Below, in pieces: positions 6,339-8,125 of a stretch of DNA of 8,125 nt. Within the stretch, counting starts at the first letter, position 1. Each line of letters opens with the position of its first letter. The position numbers were made by a program, and so were the translations under genes. The DNA is taken from NCBI GenBank assembly GCA_029979325.1, contig JAPOHS010000043.1, positions 1 to 8,125 on the forward strand, read 5' to 3'. The notes below the pieces were generated by a model. The model did not search any database, was not told the origin of the DNA, and saw only the letters and a program-made list of their open reading frames with translations. The DNA comes from Pseudomonadota bacterium (GTDB lineage Bacteria > Pseudomonadota > Gammaproteobacteria > UBA11654).

Positions 6339-7994
6339 TCGCCTTAATACTTTTCCAACATTTGACTTTGGTAACTCATCAATGAACTCAATGTGCTTCG
6401 GAACCTTATAACCTGTGAAATTATCTCTACAGTAATCCATCACTTCATCGATGCTTAAGCTTGGATTACTTTTAACAACAAACAGTTTGACTGCTTCAGT
6501 TGTTTTTTCGTCATCAACTCCAATACATGCTGCCTCAATGATATCTGGATGAAGACTTACAACGTCCTCAATCTCATTGGGGTAAACATTGAATCCAGAA
6601 ACCAATATCATGTCTTTTTTTCGATCGACAATCTTGATGAATCCATCACTGTTTAAAGTCCCAATGTCACCTGTTTTGAAGAAACCATCCTCATCAATGG
6701 CTTCATTCGTCGCCTCTTCGTTGTTCCAGTATCCTTGCATCACTTGAGGGCCTTTGACACAAATTTCGCCTGGCTCACCTCTTCTGACCTGTTTGCCAGT
6801 TTCATCTCGAATGGAAATTTCAGTACTGGGTACTGGCAACCCAACAAAACCATTGAACTTCGTTAAATATGATGGAGAGACAGAAACACTTGGCGATGTC
6901 TCAGAGAGGCCATAACCCTCAAGCAGAACATTGCCTGTGAGCTCCTGCCATCTTTCTGCTGTTGACTGTCTACAAGCAGAACCCCCTGTTCCTGAGAGTT
7001 TCATGGAGTCAAAATTTACATTTTTAATATCAGGATGATTGAGCAAGCTTTCATATAATGTGTTTACGCCGTTAAAGAAAGTAAAGCGCCACTTCTTGAT
7101 TTCCTTCACAAATCCATCTGTATCCCTCGGGTTTGTAATGAGAACATTGAGTCCTCCATTCGTATAACCCGCTAAAACCAGTACGGAAAGCGAATAGATA
7201 TGATATATGGGCAATGCGTTGATATAAATGTCGTTGCCATCCTCATCAATCAAATCGACCAACATGGCTTCAAGCTGCTCCAAACTTGCAATCACATTGC
7301 CATGCGAAAGCATCGCTCCCTTTGAAAGTCCAGTGGTTGCTCCTGTGTATTGCAAAAATGCCAAATCATCGATTGAGATTGGTGGCTCATCCAAATCCGT
7401 AACCGGTCTTCCGAGCGTCGACTTAAAATCAATTTTTCCAGGCAAAGAATAACTGGGCACCATTCTTTTTAGATATTTCACTACAAAGTTCATGAGCGAA
7501 CCTTTGACCGGACCTAAGAAATCTCCAATTTTAGTAATGATGACATGCTCGATGTCAGTATTCTCTATCACAGCACTCAACACATGAGCGGAATTTTCAA
7601 AAATCAATATTGCCTTAGAGCCAGAGTCCCTCAGCTGATGCTCCAGTTCTCGAGGTGTGTAAAGCGGGTTGACATTAACAACGATTAATCCGGCTCTCAA
7701 TGCACCAAAAATAGCAACGGGATATTGCAACAAATTTGGCATCATCATCGCAATTCTGTCTCCTTTTCTTAGCCCCAAGACATTTTGTAAATATGCAGCA
7801 AATTTCTTGGATTTTGTTTCAACATCCTTGTAATTTAGTGAAACGCCAAAATTGACAAAAGCATCATTATCGGGATAGCTGGATTCAGCCTCATTCAATA
7901 ATCTCACGATGGTTTTCCTTGGATCCAAAGTAATGAATTCAGGTGTGCCCTCTGGATAGCTCTTTAACCAAGGTTTATTTCTATTCGTTGCCAT
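6324..7994 (-). CDS. fadD: Long-chain-fatty-acid-CoA ligase (FadD-type)
   Basis: This is a 556-residue adenylate-forming enzyme, close to E. coli FadD (561). Motifs run in order: the AMP/ATP P-loop YTGATTGLSKGAM at 216-228, INALPIYHIYSL at 258-269, GYGLSET at 360-366, the FACS signature around DGFFKTGD (436-443) to DRKKDM (457-462), FNVYPNEIE at 468-476, and PKSNVGKVLRR at 542-552 with the predicted catalytic Lys548. It would activate fatty acids with ATP to acyl-AMP and then acyl-CoA at the inner face of the cytoplasmic membrane, feeding beta-oxidation or lipid synthesis. The P-loop has Ala219 where E. coli FadD has Gly, a mild change. The start at 7994 is supported by GGAGAG at 8007-8002, 7 nt upstream. 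The gene is convergent with the crotonase and overlaps its end by 15 nt. Substrate length is not determinable by eye. Confidence 0.94.
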   Translation of the reverse strand: MATNRNKPWLKSYPEGTPEFITLDPRKTIVRLLNEAESSYPDNDAFVNFGVSLNYKDVETKSKKFAAYLQNVLGLRKGDRIAMMMPNLLQYPVAIFGALRAGLIVVNVNPLYTPRELEHQLRDSGSKAILIFENSAHVLSAVIENTDIEHVIITKIGDFLGPVKGSLMNFVVKYLKRMVPSYSLPGKIDFKSTLGRPVTDLDEPPISIDDLAFLQYTGATTGLSKGAMLSHGNVIASLEQLEAMLVDLIDEDGNDIYINALPIYHIYSLSVLVLAGYTNGGLNVLITNPRDTDGFVKEIKKWRFTFFNGVNTLYESLLNHPDIKNVNFDSMKLSGTGGSACRQSTAERWQELTGNVLLEGYGLSETSPSVSVSPSYLTKFNGFVGLPVPSTEISIRDETGKQVRRGEPGEICVKGPQVMQGYWNNEEATNEAIDEDGFFKTGDIGTLNSDGFIKIVDRKKDMILVSGFNVYPNEIEDVVSLHPDIIEAACIGVDDEKTTEAVKLFVVKSNPSLSIDEVMDYCRDNFTGYKVPKHIEFIDELPKSNVGKVLRRSLRE

Positions 7995-8009
7995 TCTTTT
8001 TCTCTCCGA

Positions 8010-8041
8010 CCCACTAATCTAACTCAGTGGGAGATTTTTTT
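8010..8041 (+). terminator. Hairpin with T-run: plus-strand terminator or fadD leader hairpin
   Basis: CCCACT at 8010-8015 pairs with AGTGGG at 8026-8031, and seven T follow at 8035-8041, the layout of a plus-strand intrinsic terminator. No plus-strand gene ends nearby; the closest ends at 6338, so it would stop transcripts running antisense through fadD. Read on the minus strand the stem lengthens to 8 bp (one G-U pair, 6-nt loop) and lies 2 nt from the fadD Shine-Dalgarno, so it may instead act in the fadD leader. Confidence 0.4.
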
Positions 8042-8125
8042 CATCTCAATAGGTCTTATTTTTTCACAATTTATGAGTTTCTGAGTAAACTGATCGTCTG
8101 TTTAAACCGCTGGTAATGAAATTAT
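8042..8125. other. Upstream region of fadD, no confident promoter
   Basis: This AT-rich stretch to the window edge must hold part of the fadD control region. I see no good -35/-10 pair on the minus strand. It contains TAAAC at 8086-8090 and GTTTA at 8100-8104 as inverted arms with a 9-bp spacer, and a perfect 8-bp palindrome GTTTAAAC at 8100-8107. Neither matches FadR or PsrA operators well enough to name. Confidence 0.3.

Noticed and set aside
8086..8107. FadR or PsrA operator upstream of fadD
   Set aside because: TAAAC-N9-GTTTA has the wrong spacing for PsrA (about 2-4 nt between AAAC and GTTT), and the CTGATCGTCTGTT stretch needs gaps to fit the FadR consensus.

Overview
The window reads as a piece of an AT-rich Gram-negative bacterial chromosome, most plausibly a marine gammaproteobacterium. 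A lipobox lipoprotein, a Sec-type signal peptide and inner-membrane anchors imply a two-membrane envelope, and the acyl-CoA ligase looks like a gammaproteobacterial FadD. This placement comes from protein flavour, not from any search. I see no rRNA, tRNA, CRISPR array, insertion sequence or phage gene.

Left half (1-4945, minus strand): four tightly packed genes that look like one operon, read right to left. In order they are: a Ser/Gln/Gly-rich outer-membrane-type lipoprotein; a secreted protein of unknown function with a CsgG/TolB-N-like N-terminal half; a single-pass membrane protein with periplasmic TPR repeats and a PEGA-like C-terminus; and a membrane protein with a degenerate FHA-like cytoplasmic domain followed by tandem PEGA repeats, cut by the left edge. 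The junctions are a 1-nt TGATG overlap, a 9-nt gap and a 4-nt ATGA overlap. This cluster is the best candidate for an undescribed system: a possible envelope-spanning assembly with cytoplasmic, periplasmic and outer-membrane parts.

Middle (4946-5108): a 163-nt divergent intergenic region. It holds a good sigma70-type promoter for the leftward operon, an 11-bp direct repeat overlapping that promoter's -10 and spacer, and a strong Shine-Dalgarno for the rightward gene.

Right half (5109-8125): acyl-CoA metabolism. A MaoC/NodN-type hot-dog hydratase and a crotonase-fold protein form a rightward pair joined stop-to-start (TGA then GTG). A FadD-type long-chain acyl-CoA ligase lies on the opposite strand, and its 3' end overlaps the crotonase by 15 nt. 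The ligase would activate fatty acids to acyl-CoA, and the other two would act on CoA thioesters. The crotonase lacks one of the two hydratase glutamates and carries a tryptophan-Gly-Gly motif reminiscent of ethylmalonyl-CoA decarboxylase, so it may not be an ordinary hydratase. Upstream of fadD (7995-8125) there is a hairpin next to its ribosome binding site but no convincing promoter.
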